Positions 41,531 through 53,224 of a DNA stretch of 64,000 nucleotides are shown here, piece by piece. Source of the stretch: Oenanthe sinensis (lineage: Eukaryota > Streptophyta > Magnoliopsida > Apiales > Apiaceae); contig JAPMAC010000231.1 in NCBI GenBank assembly GCA_028671895.1, positions 7,590,001-7,654,000 on the forward strand, given 5' to 3'. The notes under the pieces were generated by a model. That model ran no database searches. It was not told where the DNA came from and worked only from the letters and a program-made list of their open reading frames with translations. Made by a program: the position numbers and the translations under genes. Each line of letters begins with the position of its first letter. The first letter of the stretch is position 1.

Positions 41531-42855
41531 TGTTAGGTCCAAAGTGTTGTAGAGGGGGGGGGGGTGAATACAACTGTTTGAAAATTTATGAGAGAATAAA
41601 CAATGTGCAAGTAATAAATGATGACTCAGAATTTCAAGAATATATCATTATATTCATTGATGGATTTGCTACAACATTCATAAAAGCATCATGATCAGTT
41701 GAACAATAAATACAGCAATTAAAGCTAGATTCAACTGATCCTCTCTCTCTCACCTTTTGTTTTACAGTAAATGCTCTCTCTTAAAAATTATCGTTGAAAA
41801 TACAGAGATACAAGTTCCTTCTAAATAAAAAACAAAGTGCTGCTTTTATAATGTCATGTAGTCTTGATCTTGTCCTTTTTGTGTACGTGGCCCAATCAGG
41901 ACTTCGACAACAAAAAGTACTTTCCCAACAACTCTGGATCAACCGTTCACAATAAGCCACTTGTCCCTTGAACATTAAATGTTACATTTCTACCCGCATC
42001 TCGATCTTCGCCTGGACCCATCTCGATCTCGATCTGTGAAAATCTCGATCTCGATCTGGGAGAATCTCGATCTCGATCTATGAGGATCTCGATCTCGGTC
42101 TGTGAAAATCTCGATCTCGATCTGGGAGAATCTCGATCTCGATCTATGAGGATCTCGATCTCCGTCTGTGAAAATCTCGATCTCGATCTGGGAGAATCTC
42201 GATCTCGATCTATCGCCTGGATCGAGATTTGCCTTTGCAGTGTTTTACTTCACTTGTAAATCTCGACCCGCATCTCGATCTGCTGTGGATCGACATTTGC
42301 CTTGGCAAATATGCACACATCCAATGTTGACCTTCTTTAGTGACTAATTGAGAATTAACCTTTGTGAGCAAGTTTCCTTAGCTTCTTCAATTTCTTTTCC
42401 TCACTCAATTCAAATGAGATCTTCTATTACTGACACGAACTTGCCTCCAATGTCCTGACACTTGATGCAATGGTCTGGTTCATAAGTGACTAGTCTTGTA
42501 GGGGTTCTTGCTTCTGAATGTCAGTTCTCATTTGTTGATTAACCTTTACATTATCCAGATGTTGATATACATTACATGAAATCACTTTGGCCTTCTTGAT
42601 ACTTCCTTGACATTAATTTGATTCTCCATTAGATAAGTTAGGGCATGAGCAATACTCAGATTGAACTTCTTCTCACTTATGCATCCTTGATTAACCAAAT
42701 TAGTTACTTGTAGTTACCAAGTATCATTACCATTTCTTCAGTTGATTGATTCCATGTGCTTCTTCAGTTTCTCTTGTTTTGCTGTTGTTTTATCTTTTAC
42801 TTAGTTGAGTTACAAAATAATTAAGTGTTACAAGTTAGTACACCTATGCCTTTCA
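41531..42855 (-). repeat. Element B 5' LTR (1325 bp)
   Basis: One base different from the 3' LTR (41552 G versus 28162 A). It contains the TATA box at 41843-41850 and the 22-bp array at 42020-42217. Its right edge at 42855 returns to the LTR of element C. Confidence 0.95.
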
Positions 42856-43299
42856 ATTTGGTTATATGCTAACTACTTAGTTTCTTGCTTCCTTGCATGG
42901 CCACCTTTGTATTATCCCCAAAAATGTAATCATTTGCTTGCATAATCCTTATTTCGATGTTCGAAAATTCTCGAAAACGTTTTAGCGTAGAAATTTCTTA
43001 TCATAACTCTTTATCGTTTGGGATGTCTTGGTTTAATATTTCCATGTCGTGTATATTAGGTCATGTTAGGGTTCTCGTATTCTCTTGTGTTTCATAGGTT
43101 ACAACTAAATTCGTAGAAATAGAAATTAGTGAATTCTGACGATGTTTGCATTCACTTATTTTCCTTGCACATCCGTAATGTATCTTCGGATTCTTAATTT
43201 TCCACCATTTATATAGCGTGGGCTAACATGAGTTCCAAAATCCCGTAGAATTATTATTCCTCAAGGCTTTGAAAATCTTACAAAGTTAGGGTTATTACA
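42856..43299 (-). repeat. Element C 3' LTR, inner part
   Basis: Continuation of the LTR of C after B. It begins ATTTGGTTATATGC, matching GTTTGGTTATATGC at about 52783 in the partner LTR, and ends GGTTATTACA at 43299. Confidence 0.95.
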
Positions 43300-43316
43300 G
43301 TCCCCCTTCCTTATTT
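43300..43316 (-). other. Element C polypurine tract
   Basis: Minus-strand AAATAAGGAAGGGGGAC, immediately before the LTR start TGTAATAACCC. Confidence 0.8.
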
Positions 43317-43332
43317 GGATTCCGTCCCGGAA

Positions 43333-46300
43333 TCAAGTTAAGAATAGATGAGGGTATTTCTCTAGCATTTCATTTTCTAATTCCCAAGTTGATTCTTCCA
43401 CAATACTCTGACTAGTTTGACCGTCTTGTTTCTGAGCACCTGATCCTTTCGATCCATGATCTGCACTGGTTGCTCCACGTACGTCAGGTCTGGTTGAAGT
43501 TTTACGCTTTCATATTCAATCACATGCTTGGCATCAGCAAAATATCTTCTTAACATGGACACATGAAATACATTGTGGACTTGTTGCAAGTTTGGGGGTA
43601 AGGCTAGTTCATAGGCCACCTTTCCGATTCTTTTTAATATCTCAAATGGGCCGATATACCTTGGGCTCAGTTTTCCCTTCTTCCCAAACCTCATCAGGCC
43701 TTTCCACGGTGATACTTTTAACAACACCATATCTCCCACTTCATACTCTTTGTCCTTCCGGGCCTTGTCGGCGTACTTGCGTTGTCTATCCTGAGCAGCT
43801 TCTAACCGAGTCCTGATCAGTTCTATTGCTTCCTTTGTTTGTTGCACCAACTCAGGTCCTAGTATCCTTCGCTCGCCCACTTCATCCCAACATAAGGGAG
43901 AGCGACATCTTCTACCATATAATGCCTCGTAAGGGGGCATTCCTATGCTCGCGTGATAGCTATTGTTGTAGGAGAACTCAATTAAAGGTAAGTGGTCATC
44001 CCAGCTTCCTTTGAAATCTATTGCGCAGACCCTCAACATATCCTCTATGGTTTGGATGGTTCTTTAACTTTGACCGTCTGTCTAGGGGTGATAGGCTGTG
44101 CTCATACTTAGCTTAGTACCGACACTCTCCTGAAAGCTCCTCCAAAATCTAGAGTTAAACCTTGGGTCCCGATCCGATACTATGGTCACAGGGACTCCAT
44201 GTCGCATCACAATTTCCTTGAGATATAGGTCCACTAACTTGTCAATCGGGTACCGCTCATTAATTGGGAGAAAATGAGCCGATTTGGTTAGCCGATCTAC
44301 GACAACCCAGATTGCGTCGTGGTTTGTTCTAGTTCTTGGCAACCCTACTACGAAATCCATGGCTATATGTTCCCACTTCCATTCGAGAATTTCCAGAGGT
44401 TGTAGAAGACCACTTGGTCGCTGATGCTCCGCCTTCACCCTTTGACAGGTCAAGCACTTACTTACCCATTCCGCCACATCTCTCTTCATATTCGGCCACC
44501 AATAGTATTCCTTCAGGTCTCTATACATCTTGGTACTTCCGGGGTGGATTGAATACCTCGTGTTGTGTCCTTCCTGTAAGATTTCATCTTTTAGCTCTTG
44601 AACGTTTGGTACCCAAATTCGAGAAGCATATCTCATTATCCCTTTACTATCCTTTTCACACTTCATTTCTTCTCCTGTTAAGGATTCCCATTCTTCTTCC
44701 TTCTTCCTTTCTTGGCACAACTTGATCTTTTCTGTTAAAGCGGAATACATGCTGATGTTAAATAATCTTTCGGTGTTTCCGCCGGTCACTAACACTTCGA
44801 TTTCTAACCTTTCAAATTCCTGGATCAATACTTCCGATGAAACTATCATCTTGAGCCTTTCCTTTCTACTAAGGGCGTCTGCTACCACATTAGCCTTTCC
44901 CGGGTGATAGAGAATCTCACAATCATAATCCTTGATTAATTCCAGCCATCTCCTCTGCCTCATATTCAGTTCCTTTTGCGTAAAAATGTATTTTAGGCTT
45001 TTATGATCTGTATAAATCTCGCATTTCTCACCATACAAATAGTGCCTCCAGATTTTCAGTGCGAAAACTATTGCTGCCAATTCTAAGTCGTGGGTGGGGT
45101 ATCTCAGTTCGTATTCCTTCAATTGTCGGGACGCATATGCGATTACTTTTCCATGCTGCATGAGTACGCACCCCAACCCCTTGTGTGAGGCATCACTGTA
45201 AATGACAAAGTCTCCCTTCCCGTCTGGCAATGCTAGTACAGGGGCTGTTACCAATCTCTTCTTTAGCTCTTGGAAGCTTTCTTCACATTTCTCAGTCCAT
45301 ACAAAACTTTCGGTTTTTCGTGTAAGTCGGGTCAACGGAGCTGCAATTTTTTGCAAAATCTTGTACGAACCTCCGGTAATATCCGGCTAGTCCTACGAAA
45401 CTTCTCACCTCCGTGGGTGTAGTCGGTCTTTCCCAATTTGAAATTGCTTCATTCTTGGCAGGATCGACCAACACTCCTTCACTACTAATTACATGCCCTA
45501 AGAATTGTACCTCGGTGAGCCAAAATTCACATTTTGAGAATTTGGCATACAGCTTTTCCTTTCTCAAGATCTCTAGAACTATCCTCAAATGTTCTGCGTG
45601 TTCTCCTTCCGTCTTTGAATAAATTAGGATATCGTCAATGAAAACAATAACAAATTTATCTAGGTACTTCTTGAAAACTCGGTTCATCAAGTCCATAAAG
45701 GCTGCTGGAGCATTGGTTAGTCCAAATGACATTACCAGAAACTCGTAGTGCCCATATCGGGTCCGAAATGCAGTCTTTGGTATATCCTCTGGTTTAATTT
45801 TTAACTGGTGGTACCCGGTTCTCAGGTCTATCTTAGAGAAACATACGGCATCCTTCAATTGATCAAACAAATCATCAATCCTGGGTAGGGGGTATCTATT
45901 TTTGATAGTCAGCTTATTCAGCTCTCGATAGTCTATGCATAACCTCATGCTGCCATCCTTCTTCTTTACGAATAACACTGGTGCACCCCACGGTGACACA
46001 CTTGGTCTTATCATCCCTTTATCTAAAAGTTCTTGTAATTGGTTGGCCAGCTCCTTCATTTCAATTGGGGCTAATCGATACGGGGCCTTCGAAACTGGTG
46101 CCGTCCCCGGAGCTAAGTCAATTGCAAATTCTATCTCTCTGTCAGGGGGTAACCCGGGAAGATCATCTGGGAACACATCCTCGAACTCCGCGACCACTGG
46201 TATGCTTCGTAAATTGGGCACCTCTCGGTTTGTGTCTATTACGTGGGCTAAATAAGCTTCACATCCTTTTTGCAACAATTTCTTGGTCTGGGCCATGGTC

Positions 46301-46791
46301 AAGAATTTCTTGACTTGTCGTTGTTCTCTGAACACAACTCCTTTTCCTCCCGGTGTTTTTAACCTAACCTTTTTCCCTTCGCAATCGATTTGAGCACCGT
46401 TGCTCGATAACCAATCCATTCCCAAAATGACGTCAAACTCCCCTAATTTAAAGGGAATCAAATCTACACTGAAATTATGCCCCTCTATGTCTAGGTTACA
46501 GTTTGGGTGCACTTGTCTAACGAAAATTATTTCCCGATTGGCTATCTCTACTTGCAGTGATTCTTTTAATGTTTCAACCTTGAGATTTAACTTGCATGCA
46601 AAATTTTTAGATATAAAAGACTTGGTAGCTCCGGAATCAAATAAAACATTGGCATGGTTGGAATTTAGCAGAAGTGTACCTGCTATCACATCCGTGTCTT
46701 TCACTGCATCCTTCACTGTCATATTGAATGTCCTGGCCGTCGGAGGATGGTTGGAGGCTGCCTTGCTTAACCCTGATATGGCCGGCTTCAA
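43333..46791 (-). pseudogene. Element C pol (gypsy protease-RT-RNase H-integrase), disabled
   Basis: Protease VLFDSGATKSFIS, then GMDWLSSNGAQIDC. RT has CIDYRELNKLTIKN and catalytic FIDDILIYSK near 45625. RNase H has YSDASHKGLGCVL. The integrase zinc region is HPGSTKMYRDLK...CLTCQRVKAEH, with MDFVVGLPRTRTNHD and SDRDPRF. The chromodomain-like end is VEQPVQIMDRKDQVLRNK. Lesions seen: a frame change between gag and protease near 46800; an extra base in a six-base A run at 45347-45352 between RT and RNase H; nonsense UAG at 44082-44084 and UAA at 44064-44066 in the integrase core, where element D has sense codons; and a small deletion near 43388 that removes the last about 20 residues from frame. 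It cannot supply functional pol. Confidence 0.95.
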
Positions 46792-47986
46792 TACCTTTAC
46801 AGTCCTTCCTCACATGTCCAACTCCACCGCACTGGTAACATGTCAAGTTGCTTCGGGGGCAAACATTTGAGTAATGCCCTGGCTGCTTGCATTTATAACA
46901 GGTGACAACTTTCTTAGTACATACTCCCAAATGCCTCCTTCCACAGTTTTTGCATTCTGGTAGAGGCGGTCGGGGCTGACTGAATTGCGACACACCGACT
47001 GGCCTCCCCCCCTGAACGACACTACTACTTTCAGCCTTTCTGAATCCTGTACTCCTTACCGGTTGTGACATTGCACCTCTGCTGAACTTGCTTGGGAAAT
47101 TTCTAGTCGCCGGTCCTCCTCCCTGACTATGAAATTTTCTCTTTTTCGCTTCTTTGTTTTTCTGGATCTGTTCGCTACCTACTTCCGCAATAGATGCTTT
47201 TTGTACTAAGGTGGCATAGTCGGTTAGTTCCAGTATAGCAACTCGATTTTGTATCCATTGTTTCAGTCCTAGTTGAAACCTCCTTGCTTTCTTTGCCTCA
47301 GTGTTGACATATTCGGGTACAAATCGGGATAACTCCGTAAACTTAGCTTCATATTCCGCCACGGTCATATTTTCCTGTTTTAACTCCAAAAACTTTACTT
47401 CCATCTGAGCCTCCATGAACCTTGGAAAGTACTTGTCCAAAAACAATTCGGAAAATCTTTCCCATGCAATCACTCCATTTGGTTCCATATTCTTCTTGGC
47501 TTCCCACCAATAGTTTGCCTCTCCTTTTAGCAGATAGGTGGCAAAAATTGTCTTTTGAGCTTCTTCAGTTCCCATGATCTCGAAGGACTTCTCTATTTCC
47601 CTCAACCAGGCTTTCGCCTCAACTGGATCTGCGGTCCCGTGAAACTCTGGGGGCTTGAGTGACTTGAAAGCCCTGAAGGCATTTGCTATAGCATTGTTGG
47701 GACCACGAGGTGGTGGTGGTGGTGGTTGGCGGGCCAAGTTCTGCCTTAGCAGGTGCATAAACTGGTCCATTGGGTTCTCTGCCTGACCTCCTTCTGCAAT
47801 TGTCTCTACCTCCTCTTCTTCTTCAAACCCTTGTTCATCGAACTCATTATAACTCACCTCGTCCTCTTCCTCATGATGGAGGTTCTGACCTTCATCTTCT
47901 CGGTGGTTGGTACCTTGGGCTGTAGAGTTAGCTGGTCTTGCCCTAGTTCCTACACGTCTGGGCGGCATTTTACTGAATTTGGACAA
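46637..47986 (-). pseudogene. Element C gag
   Basis: 449 codons open from ATG at 47986; a better start may be the internal ATG of MPPRRVGTRAR. An acidic leader is followed by PPPPPPRGP. The capsid region carries PPEFHGTADPVEAKAWL, YWWEAKK and FLELKQENMTVAEYEAKF, the plant gypsy retrotrans_gag family signature. Nucleocapsid cysteine motifs follow: CKNCGRRHLGVC, CYKCKQPGHYSNVC and CYQCGGVGHVRKDC. After about 46800 the frame departs from the expected gag-protease junction and the last 50 codons are out-of-frame read. In D the same junction is in one frame, so C has lost it by an indel. Gag itself may still be functional. Confidence 0.85.
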
Positions 47987-48359
47987 GAAATTTCATTATC
48001 AGACATATTGCCTCATAAGGCTGGGAAAACTAGTCAATTTGGTTACTTAATCGTAACTCTTAAAATCATATTACATAAATCTTTAGTGCCATAGCTCTGG
48101 TATAAATAAACAGCCACACACAGTTGATTGAATTACGAGGTGCAATTTTTTTTTTTTTTAAGACTAACCAATTGAGAACTGAAACTTCGAGTCCTTATAT
48201 CCATTATCATACGAATCACAAAATACAACAGTTAGGTCCTTCTTACCCAAAACAAAATACATAAAGTTCTGAACAATTCAAGTTCTTAATAGTACAAGGG
48301 AACCTATCATATAAAGCTACAGTAGTACACTCGTCTGCATCTCTAGACTATCATCTACA
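47987..48359 (-). other. Element C gap between leader ORF and gag
   Basis: About 370 bases without a gene, with one T13 run near 48149. Nothing else recognised. Confidence 0.5.
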
Positions 48360-49085
48360 TCACGGATCATCATCCTGCCGGGTTAAGCCCCTCACGCGGG
48401 ACATCGCCCTAGCCCAAATAGCCTCTGCATCTCTCCGGGAGATGTACTCACCGTCAACGGCCGGAAGACCTCGTACTCTACGCCTGGCCCTCCTCTCAAT
48501 CCTGGAGATCTCCTTCCTGGTGGCTCTAGGGGAGGCACCCCACATACCCTCCTGACGTGCGCGCCTCGCATCACGCTCCGCCGCTAGCTGCCTACGCAGC
48601 TCATCAATCCTAGCTTCGGCAACAATCAGCTCCGTGTTCAAGAATCCCGTCATCCACTCATGGTAGGCCACCGACACACTGGGGGAGCTGGTGGCGGTGG
48701 TGGAGTGGCTGAATCGCTCGGTACAAGCTCATCTGGCTCAGGGGTCTCAGGAGTCACCTCCTCAATACTGTCATCGGTAGGCACAGGACTCCATAGCACT
48801 GGTGGAGTAGGGGATCTCGGCATAGGGAGTGGGTGCATCTGAATGTCAGTCCATACGGTGTCATCATCTACCGGCTCCTCGGTCTCGGTGGATGGGGAAA
48901 AGATATCATCAACATCTGTCGGATCCTCAACGGGGTCCTCCTCAGGGTCCTCCTCCTCTACCGTGTCATCTGTCGGAACATCAGTGGGAGTCCCCACGGA
49001 ATGATCAGTCCTGTCCTCACCGGCCGCTAGCAGGGCCTCGTCATGTTGCCGCTCATAGGCCTCTCCCTCCTCATCCTCCAGTATC
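48360..49085 (-). pseudogene. Element C leader ORF upstream of gag (GC-rich)
   Basis: Two overlapping open frames: 48650-49085 (acidic and proline-rich: EEEDPEEDPVEDPTDVDD, PETPEPDELVPSDS) and 48360-48677 (helical and arginine-rich: EARIDELRRQLAAERDARRA, RRARRRVRGL). They join if a two-base GT slip in a GTGTG run near 48672-48678 is discounted, so this was probably one protein of about 240 residues. A TTTTATCTCAG splice-acceptor-like block precedes it near 49086. It is far more GC-rich than gag-pol or the LTRs. Element D has an ORF of the same build in the same place (59852-60298). No named domain is recognised and the function is unknown. Confidence 0.6.
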
Positions 49086-49257
49086 TGAGATAAAACAAAA
49101 CCGTGTTACTACTTGTGAGGTTAAGAGTCCCCTTACGGGTTTTAATGCCAGCGCTATATCCGATAGCCCGACAACAACTCGATGAGAGTTCTTATTATTA
49201 TTATAAGTGGATTTATAGTTCTTAACTCGTTATCGTTTCTGAGAGTTATAACCCTAG

Positions 49258-49269
49258 GCTCTGATACCA
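49258..49269 (-). other. Element C primer-binding site
   Basis: Minus-strand TGGTATCAGAGC (initiator Met tRNA), four bases from the 5' LTR start at 49274. Confidence 0.95.
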
Positions 49270-49273
49270 TTTC

Positions 49274-52200
49274 TGTGACACCCCAAGATCCGGGGTCCGG
49301 GATCTAGGTTGCCACGTTACCCTATTTCCATTTATTAACACTTACACTTATTTCTCGACTCGTCGTTTTCACCTGCAATGACCCAACAATCCATATATAT
49401 GCACATACACCTTCACACACACACACAGGTTATAGTCTCAGGAACGATACTTATATATACATTAGCTAGTACCCAAAAGAAAGTTCGAGTTATTACAACC
49501 GATTTCCAAAATAACAGAATGGTCACCTAGACGACCTCTACATGAAGTCAATAGGCTGACCTACGTTTGTTCTTCATCATTAATTTACATAGATCATACT
49601 TATATATAAGGCGCACTATCACTAGCTGTACGCCAATCCGACCTCGATCTTCTACCTGTGGCAAAACAGAGAAAAGCCTACGGAAGTCTCGGGTATTGCC
49701 CACCCTCTTTCTGACGGTCGTCCGACGGCGCGGCATAACTGGCAGCTGCGGTGTTATGATATATAAAGAAAAGCAAGAGTGAGCAATAGCTCAGCAATAG
49801 TATAAGTAGTTTTTAAAGCGTTGTAATTGTAATCTCATCATTTAGCCATCTTAGTAATTATGGGAGAAAATACATTCATTTATTTTCGGCAAACAGCTAA
49901 TAGTGCATCATGTTACTTCAAATAAATTTTGTTTAACCACTGTCAATATTATCGGTAACTCAGCACCTAGGCTTTCGTTACAATATTACAGTACAATTCC
50001 AATTGGAAGAATGAGGATATACTGGAGTACCACGGTACCCGGTGATCAGCCGTATGTACCGAATTCTTTTCTACTAGTAGATGGATGACTACCCTAACCG
50101 GGCCTGCACCCAGGCCACATATGAGCCTTTATGCTGGACTGTCCCACAGCCTCTTACGCTTGGATGGACTGTCCCACAGCCTCTTACACTCTTTCCGACC
50201 CCTAGTGTCGGCTACTCCAATCCCTGGAAGAACCCTATCCATGTCTGGAATGGAATTTAATCCAAGTCCCCCAAGCAACCGGCTTGTTGATAGGTTTACT
50301 TTAATCATCATATCCTTACTTCCGGAAGGGTTGAGGAAGTAAACTCATTATGTGGGTTGACGTTAGTCAATAGATTTCATTTGTTTTAGAAGTCTGCCTG
50401 TTATAACATAACTTGGGAGTAGTCGGGGTTTTTTTTTTTTTCTTTTCAATAAGTTGTTGAGTTTGGAAATCTCTAATTGAATAGGGAAGTGATTGTAATA
50501 TCAGAGTATAAAAAGAAAGCGAGACCATTGGCTCATTTCTTAGACTTGATTCCCAATTTTGATCAGTCAGAAAATGTGAGCCCTTGTTTTAAGGGACTTG
50601 ATATTATTGGAATAATATTTGGGAACCTTATTAGATATTCTGAAGGCCAGAAAATATTTTAAGAAATTTGTAGGTCCTCAAATTGTATTCTGAGAAAGGT
50701 TTAATTATTCTTAGAAAATTTTGGAATATTTAATAAATATTTAAATAATATTTATTAAATATTAAATCATTATCCCATTTATTTTTAAATAATCTTAGAA
50801 TATTTAATAAATATTTAAATAATATTTATCAAATAGTAAATGATTAATCAATTATTTTTAAAGAATTTTTGGACTGTTCAATAAATACTAAAATAACATG
50901 TATTAAATAATAAATCATTGATCACATATTATTAAATGAATATTCAAATTAATATCCATTTAATTAAATAAAAATTTAAATAATATCTATAAAATGATTC
51001 AGGATATTTTGAATAGTTATCCCATGTATGTTTTTATGAAATATTGGTAATCGATATTTCTGAAAATCACTGTCTCCGGCAATTTCCGGGTTTTTTTTTT
51101 TTTTTTATGACAGCGTTCTAGTAAAATAGCTCCGACTCCCGATTTAAATATCCAGATACGATTTTGCCCTGTCTTAGAGCCTCTATTCATACATCGACTT
51201 ATATCCAACTTTAGTTCGTAATATATAAGTCGTAACAAGCGTTGGACGTTTATTACACAGTAAACCAATAAAAAACTTTCAATACAGTTATATCATAACA
51301 TCAGCAGTTTACAAAATACTTAAAACTTGGTTTTCGAAAACTTGCCTGTGGTTCGGAGATTTCTAGGTGTGCTCGTGGACGTCCGGTGATCTATTATAAC
51401 CAAACAGAACGCTAGGTTAGATTTCCCTTAAACCCCGAATTACGCGTTAATGACACAACTTTATGAAATCCTGCAAATGTTTTATATGACTCCTTTAGGG
51501 TCCTTTATACTCTTATATCTTTCGTCAAGTACTTATGCCAATATCTTGCTTCGTACGAGTTTCAAAACCAAGTCGTGTGCATATAACCAAATTTCTTAGC
51601 GAACCATCCCCTTAAGGGGTTTTCCACTTGCGCAGTTTTGACTGTAACATTTTTATAAAATCGAAAATTTCTTATTTTTATACAAAACTTTTTGGTCGCA
51701 CTACCAACTGTCCGAGGCATCTACCATCCAAAATTCATCATTTTTACCAATTCTTAAGTGGGCTATTTATCTCTTCAAAGTGGTGACAAAACTGCAGTTA
51801 GATTACTTGCGCGACTTTTACTAAAACGGACGTAACTTCTAAACCGTAAATCATATCGACATGATTTTTATGTCAATACAAAGCTTAAGACAAGAACTAT
51901 TCTACCCTGGTCATTGGTTTTCAAAAATGACATTTTAATGGTTCGAAATCACCTGTCCAATTAACCCTAGTTTCAAACGGGCATTACAACGGCTATACAC
52001 GGAACGTTTCCCGGATTTGATCATATTACCAACATCCAAAACCAACACAACCAATATCATTACACGGTTATGAACTCACAAAATCAGTCATAAGCTCAAG
52101 TTTTATAACCAACCTCATTTCATCACAACCAACACAATCATGCTTAACTTAGTCATTAGTGCTAGTAACTTAACATGCTTGCATTACTTAGCATTATCCG

Positions 52201-53224
52201 TATGAAATCACAAGGTTTAAAGGGAATGAAGATATGTATACCTTGTATGTAACCTTGAGATCACTAAATATGCTTCACAACTCCTAGGGATGGCTTGGGT
52301 TGCCTTAACTTGCTTGAATCTTCCATTGAAACAACATAACCAAGAACACAATTACTATTCATGCTTCACTTTCACAATTTCTTTGACTACCTAAAACAAC
52401 TCCAAAAATTATGAAAACAAATCCTTACCTCTATTCTGATGTGAAGAGCATTCGGAATTTTTGTTATGATTTATGGAGCTTGTTTGAGTGGTGATGAAAA
52501 ATCAATTCTTCCTTGTAGCCGAATGGAACTTTCTTTGGCTGGTTTGGCTCCTTTGCTTGGTTACCTTACTTGAAAACGTTTTATGCTATTTATTTTGTAT
52601 ATCTATCTTATATATACTGATATGCAGACATATAATCAGCTAGGCCATGATATATATGCGTGTTATATGTAATAAAGTGGCTAGAAATGTCAAAAAGTGG
52701 AATAGTCATATTGACTTTTCATGTCCTTGTTCCATTTTTCATGGAACCATGCTTCTACTTCTAGTTTTCTTTCTAGTTTGGTTTGGTTATATGCTAACTA
52801 CTTAGTTTCTTGCTTCCTTGCATGGCCACCTTTGTATTATCCCCAAAAATGTAATCATTTGCTTGCATAATCCTTATTTCGATGTTCGAAAATTCTCGAA
52901 AACGTTTTAGCGTAGAAATTTCTTATCATAACTCTTTATCGTTTGGGATGTCTTGGTTTAATATTTCCATGTCGTGTATATTAGGTCATGTTAGGGTTCT
53001 CGTATTCTCTTGTATTTCATAGGTTACAACTAAATTCGTAGAAATAGAAATTAGTGAATTCTGACGATGTTTGCATTCACTTATTTTCCTTGCACATCCG
53101 TAATGTATCTTCGGATTCTTAATTTTCCACCATTTATATAGCGTGGGCTAACATGAGTTCCAAAATCCCGTAGAATTATTATTCCTCAAGGCTTTGAAAA
53201 TCTTACAAAGTTAGGGTTATTACA
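49274..53224 (-). repeat. Element C 5' LTR (3951 bp)
   Basis: Uninterrupted LTR, TGTGACACCCC to GGTTATTACA. It provides the empty site for element B at about 52780-52790. The small ORFs inside (49548-49736, 50085-50342 and others) are copied in the partner LTR and have no coding character. Confidence 0.95.

Larger units (their letters stand above)
28141..42855 (-). mobile_element. Element B: full-length young Sirevirus (Ty1/copia) with ORF3
   Basis: A 14,715-bp element inserted in the 3' LTR of C. The two 1325-bp LTRs (28141-29465 and 41531-42855) differ at one base only (28162 versus 41552). Order on the minus strand: 5' LTR, PBS, gag, pol, tandem-repeat spacer, ORF3 in two halves, PPT, 3' LTR. 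An extra ORF between pol and the 3' LTR together with a large gag defines the Sirevirus type. The flanks read GTTTG (28136-28140) and ATTTG (42856-42860), a duplication with one mismatch. The empty site is seen in the other LTR of C at about 52780-52790. All major ORFs are open, so this copy, or its very recent parent, was probably mobile. Confidence 0.95.
24629..53224 (-). mobile_element. Element C: Tekay-type Ty3/gypsy chromovirus, contains B
   Basis: Complete minus-strand gypsy element inserted in the 3' LTR of D. The target duplication ATATC is perfect (24624-24628 and 53225-53229). The uninterrupted 5' LTR of D shows the single-copy site (CACCATATCCGCAACC at about 63222). LTRs are 3951 bp each: 24629-28140 plus 42861-43299 on the left, and 49274-53224 on the right. 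The left one is split by element B. Without B the element is about 13.9 kb. By eye the LTRs differ at roughly 16 substitutions plus some homopolymer changes, about 0.4%. The coding region carries several disabling changes. Confidence 0.95.
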
